Assembly (NCBI GenBank): GCA_008729055.1
Contig: SDUX01000149.1
Coordinates: forward strand, 1 to 23,722
DNA: 23,722 nt
Reading direction: 5' to 3'
Source: Pyropia haitanensis
Lineage: Eukaryota; Rhodophyta; Bangiophyceae; Bangiales; Bangiaceae
Positions 8,452 to 16,170 of the stretch are shown in pieces. Below the pieces are notes generated by a model, which was not told the DNA's origin, did not search any database, and saw only the letters and a list, made by a program, of their open reading frames with translations. Each line of letters starts with the position of its first letter. Position 1 is the stretch's first letter. The position numbers and the translations under genes are program-made.

Positions 8452-10289
8452 ACATTGCACATGCCCAGAAAACTCCTGAGCTGTGTCTGCGTCAAGGGGT
8501 AACTTGCCCGACGCAGTGCCACGAGGTTTTTCTCGTTGACACTGATGCTACCTGGTCGAACCACATGACCTAGGTAGGCCATCTCGTTACTGAAGAGGTG
8601 GCACTTGGCTGGCTTCAGTGTCACTCCTGCCCTACTCAGCAGGGTGAACACCTTGTCCAAGTGGGACAAGTGTTCTTCGGCAGTTCCGGAGAACACAATG
8701 ATGTCGTCTAAATAGACGAGGGCATACTGCCATTTGACTCCGGCAAGTATCATGTCAATAGCACGCTGAAAAGTCGCAGGTGCATTGCATAGCCCAAACG
8801 GCAACCTCACGCACTGATAAACTCCACAGTGACACGTGAAGGCCGTGAGTGGCCGATCCTCCTTACGTATGAGGATCTGCCAGTACCCCGCGTTGCAGTC
8901 CAACGTGGAGAAGAACTTTGCCTCACCAAGTGAGTCGAGGCAATCGTCCATACGGGGTAAAGGGTAACTGTCCTTTACCGTCCGTTCATTCAACTTGCGG
9001 TAGTCAATGCAAAACCGCATGGTGCCGTCGGGTTTGGGCACCAGGACTATGGGGCTGGCCCACTCGCCTGAGCTGGGCTCAATGACCCCAAGGTCCTTCA
9101 TCCGTTGGACCTGCTTCCGGGTAAGTTCCCGAGAGGCAGGGCCCATACGGTAGGGGTTCAAGCGGACTGGCTTGACCCCGGGCTTTAACACGATTCTGTG
9201 TTCGGTGGCCTTGATGAGTCCAAGGTCACCATTCCACAACTTGTGGTGCTTTTGGATGAGTTTATCCAAGCGATCATGCAGGCACTTCGGGACATTTTCC
9301 CGGTGCACCGTCGGCGAGTCTGCCGACGGCTTTGGGTCTGGAGGAAAGGGAGTCTTCTCCTCCATCGCCTTCCACTGCTGTTGAGTCACAGCGGTGACAT
9401 TTCCCTCGTGGGTGGAGATGCTCGCTATCTTCATCCCACGGGGGATGCGTCGAGGAGTCTTCGACACGTTGAGGACCTCGACGACCCAGGTCTGGTCAGT
9501 CCCACAAGTCATGGGTCCAGGTGCAACTTGCACCTGGTGCTTCTCATATGTCTTGTCGAGGGGGAATACAAACCCATTTCCCTGAAACGATGTACGAACT
9601 TGTACATACGTCCTCGACCGGGGAGGAATGCACACTCCCTTGAGCACATGCACCGACTCAGTGCTGCCATCTGTCTTACGAGGACTCTCCCGTGGCTTGG
9701 GAGTCTTCGGGGAGACAGTGGCCCCTTTACGCAAGATGGGGACAGTTTCCCCATTGAGCATACGAATAAACCCTTCGGGTCCCCGGACTTCGGGTACGTG
9801 GGTGTCCACGTAGTCGGTACCCAGGAGTACTGGGACCGACATGCGTGGTACAACCCCAAAGGTCACCTCAGTCTGGTATGACCCAATGCATACACTCAAT
9901 GCAATTGAACCCACAATGGGGAGGAGTCCCCCATTAACATCAAACATACGCCATGTCGAGCGGTCAACTTGACTCACCTCGACTCCCTCAGGCAACAACT
10001 CTTGCCTGATAAGGGATACCGGCGAACCCGTGTCGACTATGACACGGGAAGCAAACTCGTACCCATCATACAGCCAAAGTCTGGCTGCGACTTGGTAGTT
10101 ACTCCCTACCAAGACAGATACGATCCGACTTGGGTCGTATCGCCGCGAGGGGGCCTTGCCTTGAGGTCTCACCCCTCGAGGGCGTCGTAAGAGCTTCACC
10201 CGCCCATGAGTCGGTGTCGGGTGAAGTTCCCCTTGACCTGCCGCCGAGGTCTGTGGGGTCAACTCGACTCCAGCGGCTAGGCGTTTCCC
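8452..10289 (-). CDS. pol: pol: aspartic protease and reverse transcriptase
   Basis: This is the N-terminal part of pol, about 610 residues up to the hAT-like insertion. A retropepsin-type protease carries the catalytic VIVDTGSPVSLI motif followed by VLLGTDYVDTH. The reverse transcriptase shows GVIEPSSGEWASPIVLVPKP, the FCIDYRKLNERT block, LDCNAGYWQI, the LPFGLCNAPATFQ block and the catalytic YLDD in ALVYLDDIIVFSG. The frame opens at 10289, just after a TGA at 10290-10292, and overlaps the end of gag by 13 bases. There is no early ATG (the first plausible non-ATG start is TTG at 10262), and the frame begins exactly where a -1 shift at GGGAAAC would place the ribosome. Expression as a Gag-Pol fusion is therefore the likely mode. 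It ends prematurely by reading into the inserted element and stops at 8334. Confidence 0.94.
10233..10289 (-). promoter_or_regulatory. Candidate -1 ribosomal frameshift site with downstream pseudoknot
   Basis: In element sense the end of gag reads G GGA AAC GCC TAG, so GGGAAAC (10283-10289) sits in the X XXY YYZ phase one codon before the gag stop (10277-10279). Slipping back one base places the ribosome in the pol frame. Five bases further on, GCCGCTGG (10277-10270) can pair with TCGGCGGC (10247-10240), and TTGACC (10262-10257) in its loop can pair with GGTCAA (10238-10233), a pseudoknot topology. Heptamer, phase and spacing fit -1 recoding signals known from several retroelements. The pairing was done by eye and the loops are longer than in a classic H-type knot. 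Confidence 0.7.
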
Positions 10290-12037
10290 TCACCCGAGTC
10301 GGATGAGGAAGGGGTACTCTCACTCGAGCTTGAGGTGGGTGCCTCCCCCTCCTCAAGACTCTTGTCAGTTCCCTCCGGCCCGTGTTGGGTGATGGCACCA
10401 ACCCGAGTCGGGTTGGAGCGGGAACTCGGGGGAGTTCCCCGGGTCCCAATACTCATGCTGCGAGCCAAGATGGCTCGCAGACGCGAGTCCAAGGCGGGGC
10501 ACTGGGAAGCCCAGTGACCCGTCTTTGAGCACTGCCAACACGGCCGGTCGCTCTTCGATGTCGGTGGCGTCGCCTTTCCCTGGGGAGTTTCCGGGATGGC
10601 CACCACGACATCTGCTTCCTCTTGTGTCGAGGTAGCAGCCACAGCCGGGCGTGCCCGAGGGTACTGGGCCGCCCTGGCCGCGCGACGAAGGCGAGTCGCC
10701 TCCGCGCTCTTGGTTTCCTTCTCTCGCTCCTTCCGTTGGTCAGACACGATCCAACGGTATTCTTCGCCCTTTGTTTGGGCGACGCGGGCCAACTCGGCCA
10801 GCGTCATGCCAGGCGTGTTGCGCTCGCGCACAGTCGCGCGAGCGGAACGGTGGACACCCTCCACAAAACGCCCTTTGATGACGCCTTGTGGATGAATAAA
10901 TCCACAAAGGACGTTCAGCTGACGGAGTCTCTCAGCGAACGTCCGCTCGTCCTCACCCTCACTCTGGGTGGCACGATTATACTCCTCTACCTGCGCGGCG
11001 AGAGACGCCTCGTCCGCGTGGTAGCGCAACACCCAGTTGATCAACTCCAAGTAGGAGGAGACCTCACCGGGGTTGCCGCCATGCCGACTTGGCATGACGC
11101 TCATCACCTCGGAGCGGAGTGGCTCCTTGGTGAAGTCCTGAAGCATAAAGAACGCCTCTGCTTCAGAGACATCATTGTCATCACAAGCTTTTGCGAACTT
11201 ACGCAAAAACTGGAAGACCTTCAGTGGCGGGGTCCCGTCCCACTCAGACCGGACCCCAAAGGACTGAGCCACGTCCTTCTTGCGCCGGCCCAGAGTATGG
11301 GCCTGGAGGTTCGTGTAGGTCACCGACTTGTTGCCCAACGCGTACGTCTCACAGTCGAAGACGTCGGCGTATAGAGGATTGTTAACCACGATCTTCTTGG
11401 GAATCTCCCGGACTTTGGGACGCTCCCTTGGCTCCTGCCGTCCATGTCGGACGGCCTCCTCCCCACTCGACGCCTCGCTCGAGTGGGCAGGCGAACGGGA
11501 ACGGTACTCTCGGCGGGGAGCAACTTGCTCCCCACGCCGCTCATGCCGGGAGGCCTGCCCAGGCGCAGGAGACTTTTCCTGTAGCGCCCGCCCCACCTCC
11601 TCACGCACAACTTGTGCGATGGCTGTCACCACACTGGCATCCAGGCTCCCGGTGGACCCCGGCGGAGCTCGACTTGAGCTACCGCCCGGTCCTTCCGGAA
11701 CCAAAGGGTGCGCGGACTCGCCGTCCCGGGGTACGGAGCCTCTGCCCCCAGCACCAAAGGCCGGCAGTCCCGTGCCGAAGAGAGTATCATCATCCTCCGG
11801 TAGGGGCACCTGAGCCGGAGTCTGGCTCGGCACACCCGCCGGAGGAGGGCGACCTCCGCTCGAGTCGACGGAGGATGGCGCGGGTCGGAACCTGGCCGAA
11901 CGCCGAGGGGGTCGCCCCTGGCGACCCGACTCATCCACGCTGCCCGTCCTGGGGGGTACTCCGCCCAAAGGGGGACGCATCCGCTCCCCCTCCCCAGGTA
12001 CAAACGGCGCGGCGGGAGAGTCTTCCGCGCCCGCCAT
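10277..12037 (-). CDS. gag: gag: capsid-nucleocapsid polyprotein
   Basis: 586 residues from the ATG at 12037 (protein start MAGAEDSPAAP); a TTG five codons upstream is less likely as the start. The N-terminal ~200 residues are Pro/Ser/Gly/Arg-rich and look disordered. The middle (about residues 220-420) matches the retrotransposon Gag/capsid fold: FLRKFAKACDDND, an Arg/Glu-rich helical stretch, then ERTFAERLRQLNVLCGF and FVEGVHRSARATVRER. Near residue 510 is one CCHC zinc knuckle, CWQCSKTGHWASQCP, for RNA binding. The C-terminus is Ser/Pro-rich and ends at the TAG at 10277-10279. Gag forms the virus-like particle that packages element RNA. The frame is intact, in contrast to pol. Confidence 0.92.
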   Translation of the reverse strand: MAGAEDSPAAPFVPGEGERMRPPLGGVPPRTGSVDESGRQGRPPRRSARFRPAPSSVDSSGGRPPPAGVPSQTPAQVPLPEDDDTLFGTGLPAFGAGGRGSVPRDGESAHPLVPEGPGGSSSRAPPGSTGSLDASVVTAIAQVVREEVGRALQEKSPAPGQASRHERRGEQVAPRREYRSRSPAHSSEASSGEEAVRHGRQEPRERPKVREIPKKIVVNNPLYADVFDCETYALGNKSVTYTNLQAHTLGRRKKDVAQSFGVRSEWDGTPPLKVFQFLRKFAKACDDNDVSEAEAFFMLQDFTKEPLRSEVMSVMPSRHGGNPGEVSSYLELINWVLRYHADEASLAAQVEEYNRATQSEGEDERTFAERLRQLNVLCGFIHPQGVIKGRFVEGVHRSARATVRERNTPGMTLAELARVAQTKGEEYRWIVSDQRKEREKETKSAEATRLRRAARAAQYPRARPAVAATSTQEEADVVVAIPETPQGKATPPTSKSDRPCWQCSKTGHWASQCPALDSRLRAILARSMSIGTRGTPPSSRSNPTRVGAITQHGPEGTDKSLEEGEAPTSSSSESTPSSSDSGEGNA

Positions 12038-12325
12038 CACTCCGGGACTCAAGTTGAGTCACCAAAATGACGTTACGGTGCCCAGAGTCGGGGATCGTCG
12101 GCGTGGGAGCACGGAACACAACCGCCCCTCCGCTTACGCGACGAAAGCGGTGAGGGGTCGTTACTCCGTGTCCCCGTCCGAACTCCGGACGCTCACCTTG
12201 TCGCCCCGCGAACCTCGGAGTACGAGGGGGAGTCGATGAGACGGCCCGAAGTCACGGTGCCGTAGGGGGAGAGAAACCAACTCAGTTTCCCCACCAAAGG
12301 AGGGGACTCCGAGTCGATGTCCTCT
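12038..12325 (-). other. Element 5' leader
   Basis: About 290 bases lie between the primer-binding site and the gag ATG. No ORF or domain is seen. It would hold the packaging signal and untranslated leader of the genomic RNA. Confidence 0.6.
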
Positions 12326-12342
12326 CCCCCGCTGATCCACCA
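12326..12342 (-). other. Primer-binding site (PBS)
   Basis: In element sense, TGGTGGATCAGCGGGGG starts two bases after the 5' LTR ends (ACA). TGG is the complement of a tRNA CCA tail, as expected of a PBS. The matching tRNA would end in CCCCCGCTGATCCACCA; I cannot say which isoacceptor that is. Confidence 0.75.
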
Positions 12343-12344
12343 AC

Positions 12345-12865
12345 TGTAGCAGTACGGCTACGCCGACCCACAACTTGTGGGGGCGGAACACGCACGCTCG
12401 GGTCCCAACTTGGAACACCGGAAGCAACCCGTGCAACACCAACACGCGACTTGCGTGTGACGAGTGGCCGACTCGCCAAGGCACGAACAAGATGTGTCGG
12501 AGCCAGACGGAGTTTACTTCGCAGCCAAGGGGGGCCCTCCCCGCCTTGCTGTCCCGCGCATATAACCCCTCGTGTGCACGCATGCGCGCGCACACCCCTC
12601 GCAAAACACGCAAAAAATGAACACTCAGACCACCCAATAAAAAGGCTCCACAATCAAAGCAAGCAAGCGTAGAAATCCGTCTGGCTCCCGCGCAAAAATC
12701 CCCAAGATACGAACCACTGCAATACTCTGCAAATGGGGTGCCGAAAGTCCCAGTCGGAATTTCGAGCTGAAATCGGAATATTTCACTCATGGGTCGGGTG
12801 AAATCCAATCTCAATTCTGAGCCACTTGCTCCGCATATTCAAACCCAGATTCGGGGTTTGTCACA
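12345..12865 (-). repeat. 5' LTR of the chromovirus
   Basis: 521 bp, in element sense running from TGTGACAAACCCC (12865) to CTGCTACA (12345). It would drive transcription of gag-pol leftward. TATA-like sequences in sense are TTTTTATT near 12635-12643 and TTATAT near 12560-12566. Compared with the 3' LTR it has one substitution (C at 12834 against A at 3825) and four one-base indels in C or G runs. Confidence 0.95.
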
Positions 12866-13538
12866 CCCCCCACCACCCCCTCCCCCCCCCAGCCCCCCCG
12901 CCGCGTCGGCGGCGGCGCCCAGCGCCTCGACCAGCCGCCCCCGCCCCGCGGCGCGCCCCCACAGCCTGTTGACCCCCGCGACTGCGGCGGCCAGACCAGG
13001 CGCCAGGGGCACCCCGCCAGCGGCGGTGGCGGGCGCCGTCGCCGCCACCCCCGCCGCCCCCGCCGCCCCCACCGCCGCCACCGCCGCCTGCCGCCGCGCC
13101 AGGCGGACCAGCAGGACCAGGTCATACGGGCAGCCGCCCGCGCCGGGGCCGCCCGCCGCCGCGGCGGCGCGCCGCACCACCCCGAGGGCTGCGGGCGCCC
13201 ACGGGGCCCCCCCGTGGCCCGCCGCCGCCGCCACCGCCACCGAGACGGCCTCGGAAAGGGCCTCGAGGGATGGCGGGGCGGCCGCGCCGCCGCCGCCGCC
13301 GGCCACCACCGCCGCCGCCACCGCCGCCGCCGCCGTCGCACCGCGGCTCTCATCAGCGCCAGCCCCCCCGCTGGGTCGCGCGGAGGCCGACGTGGGTGCC
13401 GGCGGCGGCCGCGCCGACCCCACCGCCGCCCCCACCAGATATGAGTAAAAAGCCACCGCCGCGGCGGCCGAGGCGTTGGCGGCGGCGCCCAGCGGCCACC
13501 GCAGCACGCGCAGCACGTTGGGGAGGGCCCAGGCGCCG

Positions 13539-13585
<47 letters not shown>

Positions 13586-13756
13586 GCCAGCCGCCGCCAC
13601 GCCCACACGGGCGGCAGACCCGTTTTGATGTCGGGGGGAGGAAACCTGGCCATTATGGAGAGGAATGGTCATCACAGGGGTGCGGAGCGGCCACGACGGA
13701 GGGAGGGCGACCAAGACGGGGAGGGAGGCGGGCACGACGGGGGGGGGGGGCGGCAT
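12866..13756 (-). pseudogene. 5' half of unrecognised Ala/Gly-rich host gene, split by retrotransposon
   Basis: One open minus-strand frame runs from ATG 13756 (an alternative ATG is at 13672, giving MTIPLHNGQV) to the insertion point. After a poly-Gly tract (13540-13590) it shows ALPNVLRVLRWPLG, AVAFYSYLVGAAVG, SLEALSEAVSVAVAA, GCPYDLVLLVRLARR and GVNRLWGRAAGRGRL, with G/C third positions and a mix of aromatic, charged and aliphatic residues that antisense frames lack. Ala-rich helices suggest either membrane spans or an alpha-solenoid. I do not recognise the family. The chromovirus inserted in its poly-C/Gly region at 12866. The 3' half resumes at 3335. Confidence 0.55.
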
Positions 13757-13945
13757 GACAGAGTGGGGTCGGCCATGACTGTGGGGGAGGCAGCGACGTC
13801 ATGGGGGGTGAACGGCGACGGCGGGGGGGCGGAAGGCGGCGATGGGGGGGCGAAAGGCGGCGATGGGGGGGGGACGGAGACGACGGGGGAGGGGACGGCG
13901 ACGACGAGGGGGGGGACGGCGACGACGGGGCGGACGGCGGGTGGC
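13680..13945. repeat. G-rich GGCGACGG-type low-complexity tract
   Basis: Irregular repeats such as GGCGACGGGG and GGCGGCGATGGGGG fill the region upstream of the split gene. On the minus strand they read as Pro/Ser-rich peptide (PSSPSPPSSSPSPP), which could be a disordered N-terminal coding extension or untranslated leader. Confidence 0.65.
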
Positions 13946-14054
13946 ACGTCGGCGGCGGCTGCAATTTCGATTGTGGTGGCGGATTGTTCGTCTGCACCCC
14001 TCTCCCATTCACGCAGTATGGCGTCTTTCGCTCTCCGCGTCTCTGGTTCGCACA

Positions 14055-14139
14055 CTGGGAGAGCAAGAGATCGCGTGAGTCGCAATAAAGAAAGAAGAAA
14101 AAAATCTGTACAAGCTTCCCAACTGGCAGATTCACTCAC
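14055..14139 (-). other. Candidate 85-bp spliceosomal intron
   Basis: The minus strand reads CTAAG|GTGAGTG at 14139 (a consensus donor) and TTGCTCTCCCAG|TGTG at 14055 (acceptor), with a T/C-rich tract (TTTTTTTCTTCTTTCTTTATT) between. The 5' flank contains ATG at 14214 and 14157 in the frame that ends ATGGTCCTATCTGCTAAG. Joining to the 3' flank keeps that frame open into the Pro/Ser-rich stretch upstream of the split gene. It could be the first intron or a 5'-UTR intron of that gene. It is supported by splice consensus only. Confidence 0.45.
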
Positions 14140-14214
14140 CTTAGCAGATAGGACCATCGATCCGAGCGAGAGGTGGCTCTGGGCTTGCAGCGACGCGGCC
14201 GCAGAGAAGATCAC

Positions 14215-15140
14215 ATGCGAAGTCCTTCACGGAGCCTGCGGCGAGCGTTGGACAGAGCCGTGTGGCTTCCACAGGCAGCTGTGCCACAGATGAGCGACTG
14301 GATGTGGACCACGCCAGGTTGAAGCGCACTGGGTGGCCCAACAACAGACACGAGTGGTCTGGCACTGAAGGGTTGAGCCATGCGGCCTGCCATGATCCCT
14401 CCTTCGTGACAGCCCATTCTGGATCTAAGAAGGGGTTCTCCTTCCGCCCAATGAGAGAGCCGCACGCTCGCACTGTAGGCCCGAGTAGGGCTGAACACGC
14501 CAGGTACAGGACACCTCCCCGTGTCGGGTTGCCCTTCAGATTTCACCTCAGAGAGAGGGGAGCAGGGGTCAATTCAAACCCGACATCCCCTGAGGGGTCT
14601 CATTAGCACTTCACTAAGAACGCGCCACTCCAGATTAGAGCTCACCTGTCGGGTTGCCCTCAGCATTTCACCAGGGGCCTCACACACGGCGGTACACGAC
14701 ACCAGGGGACCACGGAAGCCCTCCCAATGGAAGGGGCAGTGACGAGACCAGATGATGTGAGTGCTGGGCCGCGCCGGATGGCAAGGTCCTGCCTGACAGC
14801 CCTCGCGGGATCTTGCCTGACGCACCTCCCAGGCGGGTGTCGCGTTGCCTGGAAAACGTCCCACCAAACCGGACAGCGCAAATTTTGGAAAACCACCATA
14901 TACCCAGAGGGGGCGCTGCGCCGCTGATGTTCAGTCCGCGCCGCGCTAGAGGGCGGGGTCGCCCGTGGGGGGGGTGCTAGATCTCGGCGGGGGCCAGCAC
15001 AGCACTTTGATATTTGGGCCATAAGAGTCTTTAAAGGCTCAGATGCGACCTTCCTGAAGTTCTGCCGGGATGATGTCTGAGGATATGCCACTATCACATG
15101 TTTTTAAAAAGGATGATGAAAGCTCTCCAGCGGATCATGG
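14215..15140. other. Gene-free stretch, moderate GC
   Basis: No frame with protein-like composition or a recognisable domain on either strand. The GC content is clearly lower than in the flanking host genes, and short frames on both strands overlap each other. The only structure seen is the imperfect direct repeat at 14520-14690. Confidence 0.5.
14520..14690. repeat. Imperfect ~30-bp direct repeat
   Basis: GTGTCGGGTTGCCCTTCAGA (14521), leading to TTTCACC, and CTGTCGGGTTGCCCTCAGCA (14647), also leading to TTTCACC, are related copies 126 bp apart. A partial inverted version, CAAACCCGACATC, lies at 14575-14587. This could be a remnant of a mobile element; no ends were found. Confidence 0.5.
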
Positions 15141-15142
15141 TA

Positions 15143-15347
15143 CAGTCATTCTCTACTTATATCATGTCGGATTATATACAGTCTGTATATAACCCAACCC
15201 GATCGATCGCATCGCTCGGCCCCAACGACACGATCAAAGCATGTGTCAGCTTGTGATCCCTCCCATGACCAATCAACAGGCGGAACTGAGGTATGTCCTC
15301 ATCGGCTTACGGTAACGAAAGGGGTGGATATAAGTGGAGAATGACTG
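15143..15347. mobile_element. Tc1/mariner-like MITE (205 bp)
   Basis: The left end CAGTCATTCTCTACTTATAT and the right end (read inward) CAGTCATTCTCCACTTATAT form 21-bp inverted repeats with one mismatch. Both ends are flanked by TA (15141-15142 and 15348-15349), the target duplication of Tc1/mariner elements, whose termini often begin CAGT. There is no coding capacity. Inside lies a perfect palindrome, TTATATACAG-T-CTGTATATAA (15172-15192). Confidence 0.85.
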
Positions 15348-15349
15348 TA

Positions 15350-15827
15350 AAGGTGGGACCAGGAGATCTGACAAGCTCCTGATGAAGTGTCCAGGCAGCT
15401 TGGATAGATGCCTCTGTGGACCATTTATAATACTGAGTTATCAGTAGAAGCGTTTATCGCCCATCAAGGCACGTCATTCATTCAGCTCTGTTACTTCTCT
15501 CTCTTATGACCACACTGTGGATACTGATGCAACAGTTTACACCAGAAGCACCCACGTGCACACCCTCTTTCCGCCGTGCTCAAGCTCTCACGCATAGCCC
15601 CCCCCCCCCCCGGCGGCAGTCGCCTCGCCACGATCGCCACCACCGCGACCCCCCCCAACCCCACAACGGAGCCGGCAAGCAGCGACGGTGGCACCCGCCC
15701 ACTACTTCCCCAGGCACCCCCCCACACGCCGAAGCGCGCTTCCCCAAAACAAGGGCAGTTGATGACGCCTGCCAACCTGTCGCACATGTAACAGATGCAA
15801 TCATGCCAAAAAACCGACCAAAGCATC
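15350..15827. other. Gene-free stretch downstream of the CTC1-like gene
   Basis: AT-richer sequence to about 15600, then a C14 run (15599-15612) and C-rich DNA. A 115-codon minus frame (15838-15491) has one hydrophobic stretch but no family resemblance, and I do not call it. The 3' end and UTR of the CTC1-like gene probably lie here. Confidence 0.4.
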
Positions 15828-16170
15828 TCAGGTCCCACTCGCAGCCGCGACCCGACAGCCAGTCAGTTGCATAATCAAGAGAGCCTCAGACACGCCCGCC
15901 GCCGCGGCCACGGGCAGCAGCGTCCCGCGGGGCGGCCGCGGCCGGGCCCCCACCCCCCCCCTCCACCAGCGGCGGCCCCCCCTCTGCCCGCCCGCCCGAC
16001 CCGTCCGTCGCGCGGCGGCGGCGCCAGCACCGCTTCTCCCCAGACGAGCGGGCCAAGGAGGAGCAGGAGGCAGCAGCAACGCCGGCACCTCCCCACCCGC
16101 CCCTCCCACCCACCCACAGGGACGCCCTACTACCCCCCCCCCCTCGCCTCCCCCCCCCCCCCCCCCGGGC
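15828..16170 (-). other. Gly/Ala-rich possible C-terminal extension or 3' UTR
   Basis: The minus frame ending at the stop at 15828 finishes in plausible coding sequence (LLPVAAAAGVSEALLIMQL near 15880). It could be the true C-terminus of the CTC1-like gene if the frame changes upstream are miscalls. Otherwise it is downstream low-complexity DNA. Confidence 0.3.

Larger units (their letters stand above)
3336..12865 (-). mobile_element. Ty3/gypsy chromovirus LTR retrotransposon (9.53 kb)
   Basis: A complete LTR element lies on the minus strand. Its 5' LTR is at 12345-12865 and its 3' LTR at 3336-3856, each 521 bp and bounded TG...CA in element sense. A PBS follows the 5' LTR and a polypurine tract precedes the 3' LTR. 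The coding order is gag, then pol as protease-RT-RNase H-integrase-chromodomain; the integrase-last order and chromodomain define Ty3/gypsy chromoviruses. CCCCC flanks both ends (3331-3335 and 12866-12870), consistent with a 5-bp target duplication, although it sits in poly-C and is therefore weak evidence. The LTRs differ by one substitution and four single-base homopolymer indels, implying recent insertion. Pol is nevertheless broken by a hAT-like element, an in-frame TGA and a one-base frameshift, so this copy is probably non-autonomous. Confidence 0.95.

Noticed and set aside
1790..13756. Assigning the split host gene to a transporter or HEAT/ARM family
   Set aside because: Ala-rich helices fit both ideas and no diagnostic motif was found, so the product is left unnamed.
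14141..14606. ~110-codon frames on both strands at 14141-14606
   Set aside because: Overlapping frames on opposite strands with similar quality and no domain. At most a decayed element.
15491..15838. 115-codon minus-strand frame with a hydrophobic segment
   Set aside because: It crosses a poly-C run, lacks family resemblance, and has plausible alternatives in other frames.
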